Shown: positions 7,921 through 21,035, counted from the stretch's first letter. The stretch is 64,000 nt of DNA from Brevibacterium sediminis (GCF_013623905.1 NZ_JABKDD010000003.1:124001-188000); one strand, 5' to 3'. The notes: generated by a model not told the origin, from the sequence alone. Made by a program: numbers and translations.

Positions 7921-8829
7921 CTAGGGAGTGGGAATGGGGGTGTTGTGTTCTCTTGCGGCGCGGTGGGCGCGGCGGCGGTGCAGGGATTCCATCCGGCGAC
8001 CGCCGACGAGACGGCAGACGACGTAGATGAGGAACGAGATCGTCGTGACGAACGGGCTGATCGGGACCACCGGTGAACCGAGCGCAATGAGGATTCCACC
8101 GACCGAGGCGGTCACGGCGAAGATCACGCTGAGCACCGGAACCCACACCGGCGAGGCCGAGAGCTGGGTTGCTGCGGCGGCCGGGGTGATGAGGAGAGCG
8201 AGGACGAGGAGGACACCGACGACCTGCACGCTCAGCGCCACCGCGAGTCCGAGGGTGAGCATGAAGACGATGGTGAGCACACTGACCGGCACACCTTTGG
8301 CCCGTGCCACCTCGGGGTCGAGGCTGGAGAACATCAGCGGACGCCAGACGATCGCCAACACCACGAGTACGGCCAGCGCACAGATGATGAGGGTGAGGAT
8401 CTGGCCGGGTGTGATCGCGACGATCTGGCCGGTGAGCAGCCCGAACTTGCTCGCCGCTCGCCCGTCGTAGAGGGCGAGGAAGAGGATCGCCAGCCCCAGA
8501 CCGAAGGGCATGAGGACGCCGATGATCGCGTTCTTCTCCGAATCCTTGGCCCCGCCGATGCCGATGATGAGAGCGGCGACGACGGACCCGACGATCGACC
8601 CGGTCACGACGTCGAAGCCGACGAGCAGGGCGAAGGCAGCACCGGCGAAGGAGAGCTCGGAGACCCCGTGGACTGCGAAGGGGATGTCCCGAGCCATGAC
8701 GAAGACGCTGATGAGGCCTCCGACAACGCCGAGCAGCGCCGCGGCGATGAGAGAATTGGCCAGCAGCGCCACGAGCTCGCCGTAATCCTCGAAGGTGAAG
8801 AGGTTGGCAAAGATCTCAGGAATGCTCAT
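7921..8829 (-). CDS. znuB: Metal (Zn/Mn) ABC transporter permease
   Basis: A 302-aa integral membrane protein of the ABC-3 family (ZnuB/MntB/TroC). About eight hydrophobic segments are visible, with the conserved AVHGVSELSFAGAA and LLITPAAAA regions. It overlaps the ATPase gene by 4 nt, forming a permease-ATPase-binding-protein operon read znuA to znuC to znuB. The C-terminus is a basic, cytoplasmic tail (GGRRMESLHRRRAHRAA). Zinc is favoured over manganese because of the His-rich binding protein. Confidence 0.88.
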   Translation of the reverse strand: MSIPEIFANLFTFEDYGELVALLANSLIAAALLGVVGGLISVFVMARDIPFAVHGVSELSFAGAAFALLVGFDVVTGSIVGSVVAALIIGIGGAKDSEKNAIIGVLMPFGLGLAILFLALYDGRAASKFGLLTGQIVAITPGQILTLIICALAVLVVLAIVWRPLMFSSLDPEVARAKGVPVSVLTIVFMLTLGLAVALSVQVVGVLLVLALLITPAAAATQLSASPVWVPVLSVIFAVTASVGGILIALGSPVVPISPFVTTISFLIYVVCRLVGGRRMESLHRRRAHRAAREHNTPIPTP

Positions 8830-9695
8830 CGGTTCACCACCGTCCCGTCGAGGTCGAAGGAGTCATCGGGCAGGTTGTGGTGGTCGACGCATTCCTCTTC
8901 ACCGCCGACGACGACGAGGCGGCCGCCGACGCGGACCACTTCGACCGGGGCCCCGTAGAGGCGGGACAGCGATTCAGTGGTCATCACCTCGGCGGGGGTG
9001 CCGATGAGGAAATGACCGCCGACGATGTAGAGGACCCGGTCGACATACGGCAGGATCGGGTTGATCTCGTGGGTGACGAAGACGACGGCGGCATCGCGTT
9101 CGACCCGCTGTTCGTGCAGCAGCGCGGCCACCACCTGCTGGTGGTGCAGGTCGAGGGACAGCAGCGGTTCGTCGCAGAGCAGCACCGTGGGATCGTTGGC
9201 CAGGGACTGTGCCACGCGCAGTCGCTGCAGCTCACCGCCGGAGACCGTGCCGGCGGGGGCATCGGCATAGTCGGTGGCGCCGACGGAGGCCAAGAGGTCT
9301 TCGACCTTCTTCTTTCGTCCCCGGGACAGCAGGCTCATCCCCCACCGGTGACCGTCGATGCCCATGCGCACCAGATCGCGGCCGCGCATCGGAGTGTGCG
9401 GATCGATTCCGCGCTGCTGCGGAATGTAGCCGATGGCGGGATTGCCCTTGTGCACTTCTCGACCGCCGACCTCAGCGGTGCCGGCCGACAGCGCATTCTG
9501 TCCCAGCAGCACCTTGAGCAGGGAGGTCTTGCCGGTGCCGTTAGGGCCGAGCACGGCGAGGAACTCCCCGGGCGCGACGTCGAGGTCGAGATCGTGCCAG
9601 AGCAGACGCGGGCCGAACCGCAGTTCGGCATCGCGCAGTCGAATCACCGGCTCCCGTCGCGTTGCCGGTGCGGAAGCGTCGGATTCCTTGGCCAT
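8826..9695 (-). CDS. znuC: Metal (Zn/Mn) ABC transporter ATP-binding protein
   Basis: A 289-aa ATPase energising metal uptake. Walker A is GPNGTGKTS, the signature VSGGELQRLR, Walker B VLLCDEPLLSLD, and the switch His lies in VFVTHEI. The serine-rich D-loop follows normally. It lies 2 nt downstream of the binding-protein gene and overlaps the permease gene by 4 nt. Confidence 0.9.
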   Translation of the reverse strand: MAKESDASAPATRREPVIRLRDAELRFGPRLLWHDLDLDVAPGEFLAVLGPNGTGKTSLLKVLLGQNALSAGTAEVGGREVHKGNPAIGYIPQQRGIDPHTPMRGRDLVRMGIDGHRWGMSLLSRGRKKKVEDLLASVGATDYADAPAGTVSGGELQRLRVAQSLANDPTVLLCDEPLLSLDLHHQQVVAALLHEQRVERDAAVVFVTHEINPILPYVDRVLYIVGGHFLIGTPAEVMTTESLSRLYGAPVEVVRVGGRLVVVGGEEECVDHHNLPDDSFDLDGTVVNR

Positions 9696-9697
9696 GT

Positions 9698-10768
9698 TCA
9701 GTGCTTGTGCCCTTCGAGTGCGGTTGAGATTTCGGTGATGTAGCCACCCATCCAGTCGGCGTAGTGCGTTCCCGAAGGCATGGTCTCGGCGAGGTCGACG
9801 ACCGGGACGTCGGAGTCCTCAGCGGTGGACTTCAAGGCCTCTGCCTGCGGACCTGCCGCTTGAGTATTGTATCCAAGCAGCACGGCATCTCCATCGGAGA
9901 TCTGCTTCTCCGCGGCCTTGAGCACCAGCGGCGGCACATCATTGCCCTCTTCGACGGCGGCGAGGAACTCCATCGAGGTGACGTTCTCGAGCCCCATATC
10001 GTCGAACAGCCACAGCGGAATCGGTTCGGTCGCAGCGACCTTCTCGCCGCCGTGCTCCTTCTTCACCGCATCGATATCATCCTGCAGGGCGGACAGCTGC
10101 GCCTTGTACTCTTTCGCGTTCTCCTCGAACTCGCCCTGATGTTCCGGCAGGGCCTCGCCGAGGTGGGTCGCCGCCTCGTCGACGAGCTTCGTCATCGTCG
10201 GGACCGAGTACCACAGGTGTTCGTTGAATAGTCCGTGATCGTGGCCTTCGTGGCCCGCATCATCGTGGCCCTCTTCGGCATGTTCATGGTCATGTGCCTC
10301 CTCACCCTCGTGAGCGTGCCCGCCGCCGTGGGCTTCCTCGTCGTCATGGCCCTCACCGTGTTCATGGTCGTGGGGCTCGTTGCCGAGACCTTCCGAGCCG
10401 GGCAGGCCCGAGATCGAAACGGTATCGATGATGTCGACGTCAGTACCGGAGGCATTGAGCATTCCGGTCATGAATGCGTCGTAGCCGCCGCCGTTCTGTA
10501 CCACGAGGTCGGCCTTCGACAGTTTGAGTCGATCCTGCGTGGTCGCCTCGTAGGAGTGAGGATCCTGGTTCGGATCATCGATGATCGGGCTCACCTCGGC
10601 GAAATCGCCGGCGACTTGGGAGACGATGTCGGCGTAGACGTTGGTCGAGGTCACCACGCGCAGTGCCCCGGCGTCGGCTTCGGAGGCCTGTCCCCCGCAG
10701 CCGCTGAGGACCAGCGTCGCCGAGGAGGCGATGGCAGCGGAAGTGAGAAGAATGCGCGAGGAGGTCAT
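9698..10768 (-). CDS. znuA: Metal ABC transporter substrate-binding lipoprotein, His-rich
   Basis: Cluster A-I (ZnuA/TroA-like) solute-binding protein, 356 aa. The lipoprotein signal peptide has lipobox LSGC (Cys24). A His/Asp/Glu-rich loop at about 133-178 carries 14 histidines, as in zinc-specific ZnuA proteins. Flanking conserved parts include DPHSYE (metal-ligand His71) and ATEPIPLWLF. It is the first gene of the operon, with an AT-rich palindromic operator candidate about 72 bp upstream. Confidence 0.9.
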   Translation of the reverse strand: MTSSRILLTSAAIASSATLVLSGCGGQASEADAGALRVVTSTNVYADIVSQVAGDFAEVSPIIDDPNQDPHSYEATTQDRLKLSKADLVVQNGGGYDAFMTGMLNASGTDVDIIDTVSISGLPGSEGLGNEPHDHEHGEGHDDEEAHGGGHAHEGEEAHDHEHAEEGHDDAGHEGHDHGLFNEHLWYSVPTMTKLVDEAATHLGEALPEHQGEFEENAKEYKAQLSALQDDIDAVKKEHGGEKVAATEPIPLWLFDDMGLENVTSMEFLAAVEEGNDVPPLVLKAAEKQISDGDAVLLGYNTQAAGPQAEALKSTAEDSDVPVVDLAETMPSGTHYADWMGGYITEISTALEGHKH

Positions 10769-10839
10769 GAGGAGCCTTTCTAAGGCATCGAGGATGAAGC
10801 AACATCGTCGACGATACTCAGATCAGAGGCCCGCCACTA

Positions 10840-10855
10840 ATATAAATATTTATAT
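10840..10855. promoter_or_regulatory. AT-rich palindrome upstream of znuA (candidate metal-regulator operator)
   Basis: ATATAAATATTTATAT is a perfect 16-bp palindrome in DNA of otherwise high GC. It lies 72 bp upstream of the znuA start in the only AT-rich patch of the region. Binding by a Zur- or MntR-type repressor is inference. The rest of the gap 10856-11082 shows no gene. Confidence 0.55.
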
Positions 10856-11082
10856 ATAGCAACGCTTTTATATGTTCTGGCCGCTTTCGACACTTGGCAC
10901 CCATACCGTCACCCGAGGTCCGCTCGTTCAAGGCGGAGCGCGCTTTTCGTTCCGTGTACCGCGTGCAATCTGCGGTTGCGCTTGAACAAGTTCGACCGGC
11001 GTGCGGGAACTCTGGATAAACGAGCGTGGCCTTGAACGAGACTGCCGCTGACGGGCAGTCGAGTGCGACTGTGGGAAACAAC

Positions 11083-11116
11083 GAACCGCCCGAAAGCGTG
11101 TGCTTCCGGGCGGTTC
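11083..11116 (-). terminator. Terminator of asd
   Basis: Stem GAACCGCCCG / CGGGCGGTTC with a 14-nt loop; on the minus strand it is followed by TTGTTTCC. It starts 29 nt after the asd stop. Confidence 0.75.
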
Positions 11117-11144
11117 ATCACCTGACTGTCGTTGCCTTGCCGGC

Positions 11145-13519
<2,375 letters not shown>

Positions 13520-13843
13520 TGCAGTATCTTCCTTATCGCTGATAAGTTCCGTGCCAGGCGATCGATTCCATGGTTCCAAGCATGGAGGTCTCGTGCTGCA
13601 TCGATCAGGATTTCAGCCGTGTCGGGCTCCCGGCACCTGAACCATTGTATGAGGTGCGTCATTCCGCTTCACCTTCGCCCGTCATTCAGACACCGCCTGA
13701 CCGGGCCGAATGTCCGCCCCTGCGGACCCGAGCGTTGACTGTGCACATAGGCGAGGCGGCGGTTGGTCACCGGGCGTTCAGCCCCTGCTCAGAAATCGTT
13801 ATAAACGAGGCATCGCGGAACGCCGGATTCACTCGCCGAGGCG

Positions 13844-13868
13844 GCCCGCCGGCTTCGTGCCGACGGGC
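13844..13868 (-). terminator. Terminator after the HTH gene
   Basis: Stem GCCCGCCGGC / GCCGACGGGC with one mismatch and a TTCGT loop, 15 nt after the HTH gene stop on the minus strand. The rest of the 13580-13843 gap carries the lysC promoter region but no gene. Confidence 0.6.
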
Positions 13869-13882
13869 GCTGCTCTTGACGG

Positions 13883-14116
13883 TCAGTCCGATCGTCGCTC
13901 CACGGTGAAGAGGTCACCAGGCTGACAGTCGAGGACCTCGCACAGAGCGATGAGAGTGGAGTAGCGCACGGCCTTCGCTCTGTTGTTCTTGAGCACGGAG
14001 AGGTTCGCGAGCGAGACCCCGACGCGTTTGGACAATTCGGTCAGGCTCATGTCTCGCCGGGTCAGCAGACTGTCGAGGTGGCAGATGACCCGGGAGGAGT
14101 CGAATTCCTCGACCAT
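13883..14116 (-). CDS. Small Cro/C1-type HTH regulator (YozG-like)
   Basis: A 77-aa protein that is almost wholly one helix-turn-helix domain (LTELSKRVGVSLANLSVLKNNRAKAVRY), of the YozG/HTH_26 type. Its ATG overlaps the upstream DUF2975 stop codon by one base (TGATG), so translation is coupled. Members of this family usually accompany a DUF2975 membrane protein. It probably autoregulates through the palindromes at 14818-14863. Confidence 0.85.
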   Translation of the reverse strand: MVEEFDSSRVICHLDSLLTRRDMSLTELSKRVGVSLANLSVLKNNRAKAVRYSTLIALCEVLDCQPGDLFTVERRSD

Positions 14117-14745
14117 CACACGAGCCCTTCGAGCTCTTCTTGAGCTTCGCGTCCTGATCTGAAGCACCGCCGCAGCAGTTCGGCGCCGCCGACGACCCCG
14201 AGAACGAAGAATGCGTGGACGACGGTGATTCCCGGCTCCACTTCATCAGCGATGCCGATATCGGCGGAGATCCAGTTGCCGCCGGGAACCTTGGTGATGA
14301 AGTGGAGAATCCACCCGATCGCCACGATCCACTCGAACGCCGCAAAGGCGCGGGATGCCCGGGGCGTGAAGGGTGTTCCCGCCGCGATGTCACGGATGAC
14401 AGGCACCAGGGAGATCGCGGCCGCCAACACGGTGAGGATAAGAGTGACTTCGGCAATGGTCACCAGCACGACCGCCCCGGCCGAGACGTCGGCCGTCGGA
14501 ACGACGATCTCGGTGAGTTCGGACAGCGATACCGCTCCGTTCCCGGCATCGAGCGAGGAGGCGGAGCCGTCGGAGAAGTCCACCGTCACCGCCACTTCGG
14601 AGCGGATCATTCGCGTGACGAGATCAGTGACGGCATAGATGACGTAGAAGCCGACCGCCAAACCGATCCATAGTTCGTAACCTGTTCCGAACGCCTTGCG
14701 CTTCTGAGGTTCGCCGTCCGGCCTCTGTTCCTCTGTCGGTGACAT
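14116..14745 (-). CDS. DUF2975 membrane protein
   Basis: A 209-aa protein with four predicted membrane segments, the first at about 25-45 (LWIGLAVGFYVIYAV) and the last near VVHAFFVLGVVGGAELL, matching DUF2975. The ATG at 14745 has GGAAGG 8 nt upstream; the longer frame to 14841 crosses the operator region. It forms a two-gene unit with the small HTH regulator. The role is unknown; membrane-protein/regulator pairs of this kind may act as sensing or immunity units (inference). Confidence 0.8.
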   Translation of the reverse strand: MSPTEEQRPDGEPQKRKAFGTGYELWIGLAVGFYVIYAVTDLVTRMIRSEVAVTVDFSDGSASSLDAGNGAVSLSELTEIVVPTADVSAGAVVLVTIAEVTLILTVLAAAISLVPVIRDIAAGTPFTPRASRAFAAFEWIVAIGWILHFITKVPGGNWISADIGIADEVEPGITVVHAFFVLGVVGGAELLRRCFRSGREAQEELEGLV

Positions 14746-14817
14746 GACAACGCCTTCCCGTCCCGGCGAGCAGCAGACGAGCTTTCCGCCGACCTTCGCC
14801 GCATCCGATGATTTATC

Positions 14818-14863
14818 GTTTGTCGATATATCGATAAACAATATGTTTCACGATTATCGATAT
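14818..14863. promoter_or_regulatory. Operator candidate of the DUF2975-HTH pair
   Basis: An imperfect 22-bp palindrome (14818-14839, half-site GTTTGTCGATA, one G-T mismatch) is followed 13 bp later by another TATCGATA element (14855-14862). It lies 73-118 bp upstream of the DUF2975 start in an unusually AT-rich patch. This is a likely target of the small HTH protein. Confidence 0.55.
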
Positions 14864-14890
14864 GGTGTCAAGAGGGCGAAACCGAGGCGG

Positions 14891-15492
<602 letters not shown>

Positions 15493-15496
<4 letters not shown>

Positions 15497-18400
15497 ACTT
15501 CTCTTTCGTCAATGATTTCGCCGCCGAGGACCCGTGCGATCACATCGACGCCCATCTGCGGCGCTTCGGAGACGTCGAGGTCCGTTTCCGGATCATACTC
15601 GTCCTCGTCCGATCCCGACCCTTGCGGGTAGGGGTTCGATCCCGGCGCCGAGGCAGCCCCCGGTGCTGTCCCGTCTGCCGGGTTGGCCTGCGGAGCAGAT
15701 CCGTAGCCGGGTCCGGCAGGCGGAGTGGTGGTGGCACCGTGCTTTTCGGCAAGTGCGGCGAAGCGCGATTTGAACGGTTTCGCCTCTCCCCCATGGGTCG
15801 GTGGCGGCGACTGCACGGCAGGTGCCGACTGGTCGAAGGCACTTCCTCCGAAGTCGCTCGTGGTGTCGCCGAGATCGGGATAGTCGAGATCGTCGTCGGG
15901 CGGCGGAACGACGACGGCGCCGACGTCGACAGCTCCGCTGCCGGCGCTCGTCTCGTCGACGTCGGTCGAGGCTGTGCCTGTCGATGCCGCATCGACCGGT
16001 GAGGAGTCGATCGGGGAGGGACCGTCGTTCCAATTCGGTTCGTCCCACCGCGGTTCGACATATTCCATCGGCGAATCGTCGGCGAAGCCGGACGACCTTG
16101 CTGGAGCTGGTTCCTGCTCGCGCGAGTGGTCAGACCGTCCGAAGTCGTCGGTCGGTGCGTTACCGGAGTCGGTCGACTCGGTTCCGGTGTCTGTCGGCGC
16201 ACCGAAGAAGTCGTCGTCGGACAGGTCGGGCACAACGACGTCCGGGACCGCTGGTTCGGAAGAATCGTGGTCAGGATCTCTCGGCTCAGGAGCAGTCCAG
16301 TCTGATCCTTCAGAGTCGGCCGAGTCCGCAGCGGGAACCTGAGCGACCGAGGATTCCGGCTCAGACTCGGCCGATCCCTCTTCGGTGGTTTCGGCCGGTT
16401 CACCGGGGTTGTCCTGAGGTGTGGGTTCAGTCGGAGGGCCCGGCTGTTCCCCCTCCTCGTCGTCGGAGGACCAGGGCCCCTGCGTCGGGCCGCTGGGTTC
16501 CCAGAACTTCTCGTGGTCAACCTGTGGTTTGTCGACTTCACGAGTACCGACGACTGCGGCGACCTCCTGCGGACTCGGGCGTCGCTGGCTAGGCGCCGGT
16601 CCGTGATTGCCGCCGGAGTCATTCATGGGCGGAGCCGAGGATCCTTTGCCCTGGCTGCCACCGCCGGCAGTTCCTCCGCCGATCCGACCGACATCACCGA
16701 CGTCGATACGAGCCTGGATACCGAGAACGTCGTTGATCGCCGCCGCGAGTTTGGCCGCATGGTCACGCTGCTGGAATCCCTGCACGGATCCGGCGTTGTT
16801 GAAGCCGAGGTAGACGACCCCGTCGGAGAACGACTGCGGGATCGCATTGGCCGCGATGATCGCTCGTGTCAGTCGGCTGCGCTTCTCCACCGAGGCGAGG
16901 ATGCTCGGCCATGCTCGGCGGATCGCTTCGATCTCACCGCCGATGTCACCGGATCCCGCCACCGAGGTCGCTTCCGGCGCCGCTGCCTGCTCGGACTGTT
17001 GTGAGCCATCGCCAGGTCCGGCTGGTGACGCAGACGCGGGAGCCGACTGGCGCTGAGGCTGGTTCGCCGGCGCGGAGTCCGGTGCAGAGCTGTGTGCGGA
17101 GGCACCGGCAGAGCCCTGTCTCTGCTGGTTGTCCTGGACAGATTGCGACTCATTCTGCGGCGCGCCCGACGCTTCGGCCGCAGGCTCGGGCGGCGAATCG
17201 GGAGATGGCTGCTGTTCCTGCGCCGGCTGGCCGTCAGCTGCGCTCCGGGGATCCTCAGCAGACTGCTGCTGCGGACCCGCGTGCGCGGTCTGAGATTGAG
17301 GCCCGGACGGCGATGCCTGCTCCGGCTCGGTCTGGCCATCGTGCTGAGACGACTGAGCCTGCTGATCCGACTGTTCTTGTTGCTCGGCCTGCCCTTGCGC
17401 CCCCTGCCGATCAGATTGACGCTGCTGCCCTTGCTCAGGCTGCTGCCCTGGCTGCGCCACCGGTTCGTTGAGCATCGACTCGGCGGCCGCGGCCATGGCC
17501 GCGATGTCGTCGAAGTCGTCGTGAGCTGCGCTCTGGGGCTGACCGGCGGTCGCATCCGCATCCGGTGCTCCGGCCCCGCGGCCCGGCGCACCAGGCGACG
17601 CATCACCTGCCGGCGGTCGACCGCCCGACTGTCCCTGATCGACAGCAGGTGCCTGCCCCTGCACAGGGGCTTGCGCCGCGCCCTGATCCGGGACTGCCTG
17701 CGGCGGCGGCACGTTCGCTGCCACACCGGTGGCCGACATGCCGATGCGACGTTCCATCCGCTCCATACGACTGAGCACAGCATCCCGGCTGCGGCCGGAA
17801 CCGGGCAGCAGAATGCGGGCACAGATGAGTTCGAGCTGCAGCCTCGGCGAGGTGGCACCCGACATCTCCGTCAGTCCCACGTTGAGCAGGTCTGCGGCGC
17901 GGGAGAGTTCGCCTTGTCCGAAACCATTGGCCTGCAGGGTCAGCCTCTCCAGGCGGTCCGGCGGCACTTCGGGCAGGAAGGCATGGGCCGCCTCGGGGGC
18001 GGCGTTGATGACGATGAGATCCCGGATGCGCTCGAGCAGATCTTCGACGAAGCGCCTCGGATCCTGACCGGATTCGATGACCCGCTCCACCGCACGGTAC
18101 ACCCCGGCACCGTCGCCGGCGGAGAACGCATCGACGATGTCGGACAGCAGCGAATCCGGAGTGTATCCGAGCAGCGCGACGGCTCGACCGTAGTCGACTC
18201 CATCGGGCCCAGCCCCGGCGATGAGCTGGTCGAGGACCGACAGCGTGTCACGCACCGATCCCCCTCCGGCCCGCACGACCAGCGGCAGCACGCCCTTGGC
18301 CACCTGCACACCCTCACGAGCGCACAGCTCCTCGAGGTAGTTGCCCAGGGCCTCCGGCGGCACCAGTCGGAACGGATAGTGGTGGGTCCGCGACCGGATC

Positions 18401-18897
18401 GTGCCGATGACCTTCTCGGGTTCGGTCGTGGCGAAGATGAACTTGATATGCGGCGGCGGCTCTTCGACGATCTTGAGCAGAGCGTTGAAGCCCTGCGAGG
18501 TGACCATGTGCGCCTCATCGAGGATGAACACTTTGTACCGATCGCGCGCGGGCGCATAGACGGCACGTTCACGCAGGTCACGGGCATCATCGACGCCGTT
18601 GTGGCTGGCCGCGTCGATCTCGACGACATCGAGCGAGCCGGGTCCGCCGTTGGCCAGATCCCGACAGCTCGGGCATTCCCCACACGGCACCGGGGTAGGT
18701 CCCTGCTCGCAGTTGAGGCACCGGGCCAGGATCCGCGCCGAGGTGGTCTTACCGCACCCGCGCGGGCCGGAGAACAGGTAGGCATGGTTGATGCGGCCAC
18801 GTTCGATGGCGGCCTTCAGCGGATCGGTCACATGCTCTTGACCGATGACCTCGTCGAAGGTCTCTGGGCGGTATCTTCTGTACAGTGCGGTGGACAC
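15493..18897 (-). CDS. dnaX: DNA polymerase III subunit gamma/tau, unusually long
   Basis: Clamp-loader ATPase, about 1134 aa. The AAA+ domain has Walker [10 protein letters not shown], the zinc cysteines [19 protein letters not shown], and DEAH. Domains II-III end near 370. A Gln/Pro/Ser/Ala-rich linker spans about 390-660. A folded segment ([21 protein letters not shown] to [12 protein letters not shown]) lies at about 665-755. A second, acidic Asp/Glu/Ser/Pro linker runs to about 1110, ending in the actinobacterial tail [17 protein letters not shown]. tuberculosis DnaX is about half this size. The GTG at 18897 gives the conserved start [11 protein letters not shown]; an ATG at 18927 lacks a ribosome site. 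Confidence 0.93.
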
Positions 18898-18989
18898 GTC
18901 CCCTAGCCTAATGCCAACGGCTGACACGAGACACGGCCCCGGACTCCCCGCCGTTGTCGCCGACTTCCCGATCAGGCACGATAGAGATC

Positions 18990-19652
18990 ATGAGCTCAGC
19001 CACCCCCTCCCCCGACGAGAACGACCCCGCAAAGACCTTCCGCATCGGCCACAAAGAGCGCGATGAAGCGATCGAGCTTCTGCGCGAAGCCGCCGGTGAC
19101 GGTCGGATCACGGTCGACGAGCTCGACGAACGGATGGAGAAGGTCCAGTCCGCGAAGTTCCCCATCGACCTCGACGCGGTGCTCGCCGACCTCACAACCG
19201 AGCTGCCCTCCGATCGCTTCCGCCCCGCCTCGGCGATCGCCCCTGCCCCTGGCCGCGCGATGGCGATCACGGGGCATGACCGCTTCGATCCGCTCGTCAT
19301 CAAGGCCGGCTGGGAGTCCGCGGTCCGCCGCGCCAGGTGGGCGGTCCCGCCGTATATCCGCTGCGAACCGTCGATGTCGAACATCGAGCTGAACTTCCTC
19401 GAGGTCGAGACCGATCTCGAGGTCATCGAGATCGAGATCGTCGCCGGTATGGGCTCGGTCACCGTCGTCATCCCCGACGACTGGGCGGTCAACGTCGACC
19501 AGCTCTCAAAGTCCTGGGGAAGCGTGAAATCCGTGGTCGACGCCGTTCCGACCGGCCGCCGGCCTCTCGTGCGCGTGGGCGGATCGATCGGCATGGGCTC
19601 GTTCAAGGCCCGCTTCGCGAACTACTTCGACCGTCGGCGAATGGCGAAATGA
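18990..19652 (+). CDS. DUF1707 SHOCT-like domain protein
   Basis: A 220-aa protein. The DUF1707 domain is N-terminal (RIGHKERDEAIELLREAAGDGRITVDELDERMEKVQSA, about 16-53). A beta-rich C-terminal half resembles the cell-wall-active-antibiotics response (LiaF-like) domain (IEIVAGMGSVTVVIPDDWAV). No membrane segment is present. It is divergent from dnaX and coupled by ATGA overlap to the small membrane protein behind it. The family is common in actinobacteria and of unknown function. Confidence 0.8.
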   Translation: MSSATPSPDENDPAKTFRIGHKERDEAIELLREAAGDGRITVDELDERMEKVQSAKFPIDLDAVLADLTTELPSDRFRPASAIAPAPGRAMAITGHDRFDPLVIKAGWESAVRRARWAVPPYIRCEPSMSNIELNFLEVETDLEVIEIEIVAGMGSVTVVIPDDWAVNVDQLSKSWGSVKSVVDAVPTGRRPLVRVGGSIGMGSFKARFANYFDRRRMAK

Positions 19653-19915
19653 TGCAGCCCGGGCTCGGCGCGGTCATCTTCCTCACCCTGTGCATCATCG
19701 TCGTCTTCTGCGTCGGTGCCTTCCTCGTGTACCGGGTGATGAACACTCCCGGTTCTCATATCGGCTCCCGCCTGCCCAAACACGATCCCCACGCCGAGGC
19801 GGCCCCAACCGACACGTCCGACCGCGCTTCCGCTGCGGACCCGTCCGACCCCGAGGGAACGAACAGCACCGACGACCCTGACCGTCCCGAGGACCCCGAA
19901 CCGCGGCGTCCTTGA
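19649..19915 (+). CDS. Small single-pass membrane protein
   Basis: An 88-aa protein with one N-terminal membrane helix (VIFLTLCIIVVFCVGAFLVY) and a charged, Asp/Pro/Ser-rich disordered tail. The ATG overlaps the DUF1707 stop (ATGA). I do not recognise a family. The coupling suggests it works with the DUF1707 protein. Confidence 0.65.
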   Translation: MMQPGLGAVIFLTLCIIVVFCVGAFLVYRVMNTPGSHIGSRLPKHDPHAEAAPTDTSDRASAADPSDPEGTNSTDDPDRPEDPEPRRP

Positions 19916-19946
19916 AAACCGGCACCTACCGTGATCGACTTTCACT

Positions 19947-20975
19947 ATGTCTGAGATTCAGATCACGCGCATCGCCGCCGACGATGAATCTGCGCTGCTG
20001 ACGTGGAACGACGTCATGCGCACCGCTTACACCGAGGGCCGCACCGCCGCCTGGTGGCGCAGCGCCGAGACGACGCTGACCCAATTCGCCCACCCGCGCC
20101 CGGGAGGACAGGACATCGCCCTGGTGGGCCGGCTCGGCGAGGAGATCATCGGCGGCGTCGAGATCAGTCTCTCCCCCGAAACTCCGACCGATATCGAACT
20201 CGGTGTCCTCTCGGCTCACCGTCGGCAGGGTTTCGGCACTGCCCTCGCCGAGGCGGCCGCACAGTTCCTCGATGATGGTGACGATTCCTCGGAGATCGTG
20301 CAGACCGAAACCTACTGCCCGGCCGGGGTCGCCTTCGCGCAGGCGCACGGGATGAGCATCGGCAACGAAGAGCACCGGCTGCTGCTCGACCTGCCCGCCT
20401 ACCTGGACGCCGATGCGAATCGGTACAAGGATTCGGGGGCGTCGACGGTTGTGCCGGTGATCAGGGAGGACCCGGACTTCTCGGTCACCTCATGGATCGG
20501 AGCCTGCCCCGAGGAGGTGTTGGAGTCCTGGACCCAGCTGCGTGTGCAGATGGATGAGGACGTGCCCGTCGGCAAGCTCACCCGCTCCGCCACCCATGCC
20601 AGCACTGCGGCGATCCGCTGCCATGAGGAGCGGATGGAAGAGCAGGGCTGGACCTTGGTCAGCTCGATGGCGCACGTGGGCGAACTCGCCGTCGGCTATA
20701 CGGAGATCATGGTCTCGTCCCACGATCCGCAGATCGTCATCCAGGAGGACACGCTCGTCGACCGTGCCTATCGAGGCCGCGGGATCGGGCGGGCACTCAA
20801 GGTCGCGAACCTGCGTCAGCTGCCCGCGGTCGCGGCGACCGTCTCGGCGAAATGGGTGCAGACGTACACGGCGACGGACAACGAACCGATGCTCGCACTC
20901 AACCGCGACCTCGGGTTCTTCATCGCCGATACGATGACCGCTCTGGAGAAGAAGTCCGATCACAGCCGCGCGTGA
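19947..20975 (+). CDS. Tandem GNAT-domain acetyltransferase
   Basis: A 342-aa protein with two GNAT folds. The acetyl-CoA loops are AHRRQGFGTALAEAAAQFL in the first half and YRGRGIGRALKVANLRQL in the second. This size and layout match actinobacterial double-GNAT enzymes of the mycothiol-synthase-like type, but the substrate cannot be read from the sequence. It stands alone, 31 nt after the small membrane protein. Confidence 0.8.
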   Translation: MSEIQITRIAADDESALLTWNDVMRTAYTEGRTAAWWRSAETTLTQFAHPRPGGQDIALVGRLGEEIIGGVEISLSPETPTDIELGVLSAHRRQGFGTALAEAAAQFLDDGDDSSEIVQTETYCPAGVAFAQAHGMSIGNEEHRLLLDLPAYLDADANRYKDSGASTVVPVIREDPDFSVTSWIGACPEEVLESWTQLRVQMDEDVPVGKLTRSATHASTAAIRCHEERMEEQGWTLVSSMAHVGELAVGYTEIMVSSHDPQIVIQEDTLVDRAYRGRGIGRALKVANLRQLPAVAATVSAKWVQTYTATDNEPMLALNRDLGFFIADTMTALEKKSDHSRA

Positions 20976-21035
20976 GATTCCGGTCGACTAGAGTGGGCGG
21001 TGACCCGTCCGGCCATCGAATCGAAGCAGACCGCC

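Noticed and set aside
17092..18906. Arg/Leu-rich frame of 604 codons opposite dnaX
   Set aside because: Composition is that of a shadow frame, and dnaX on the other strand is certain.
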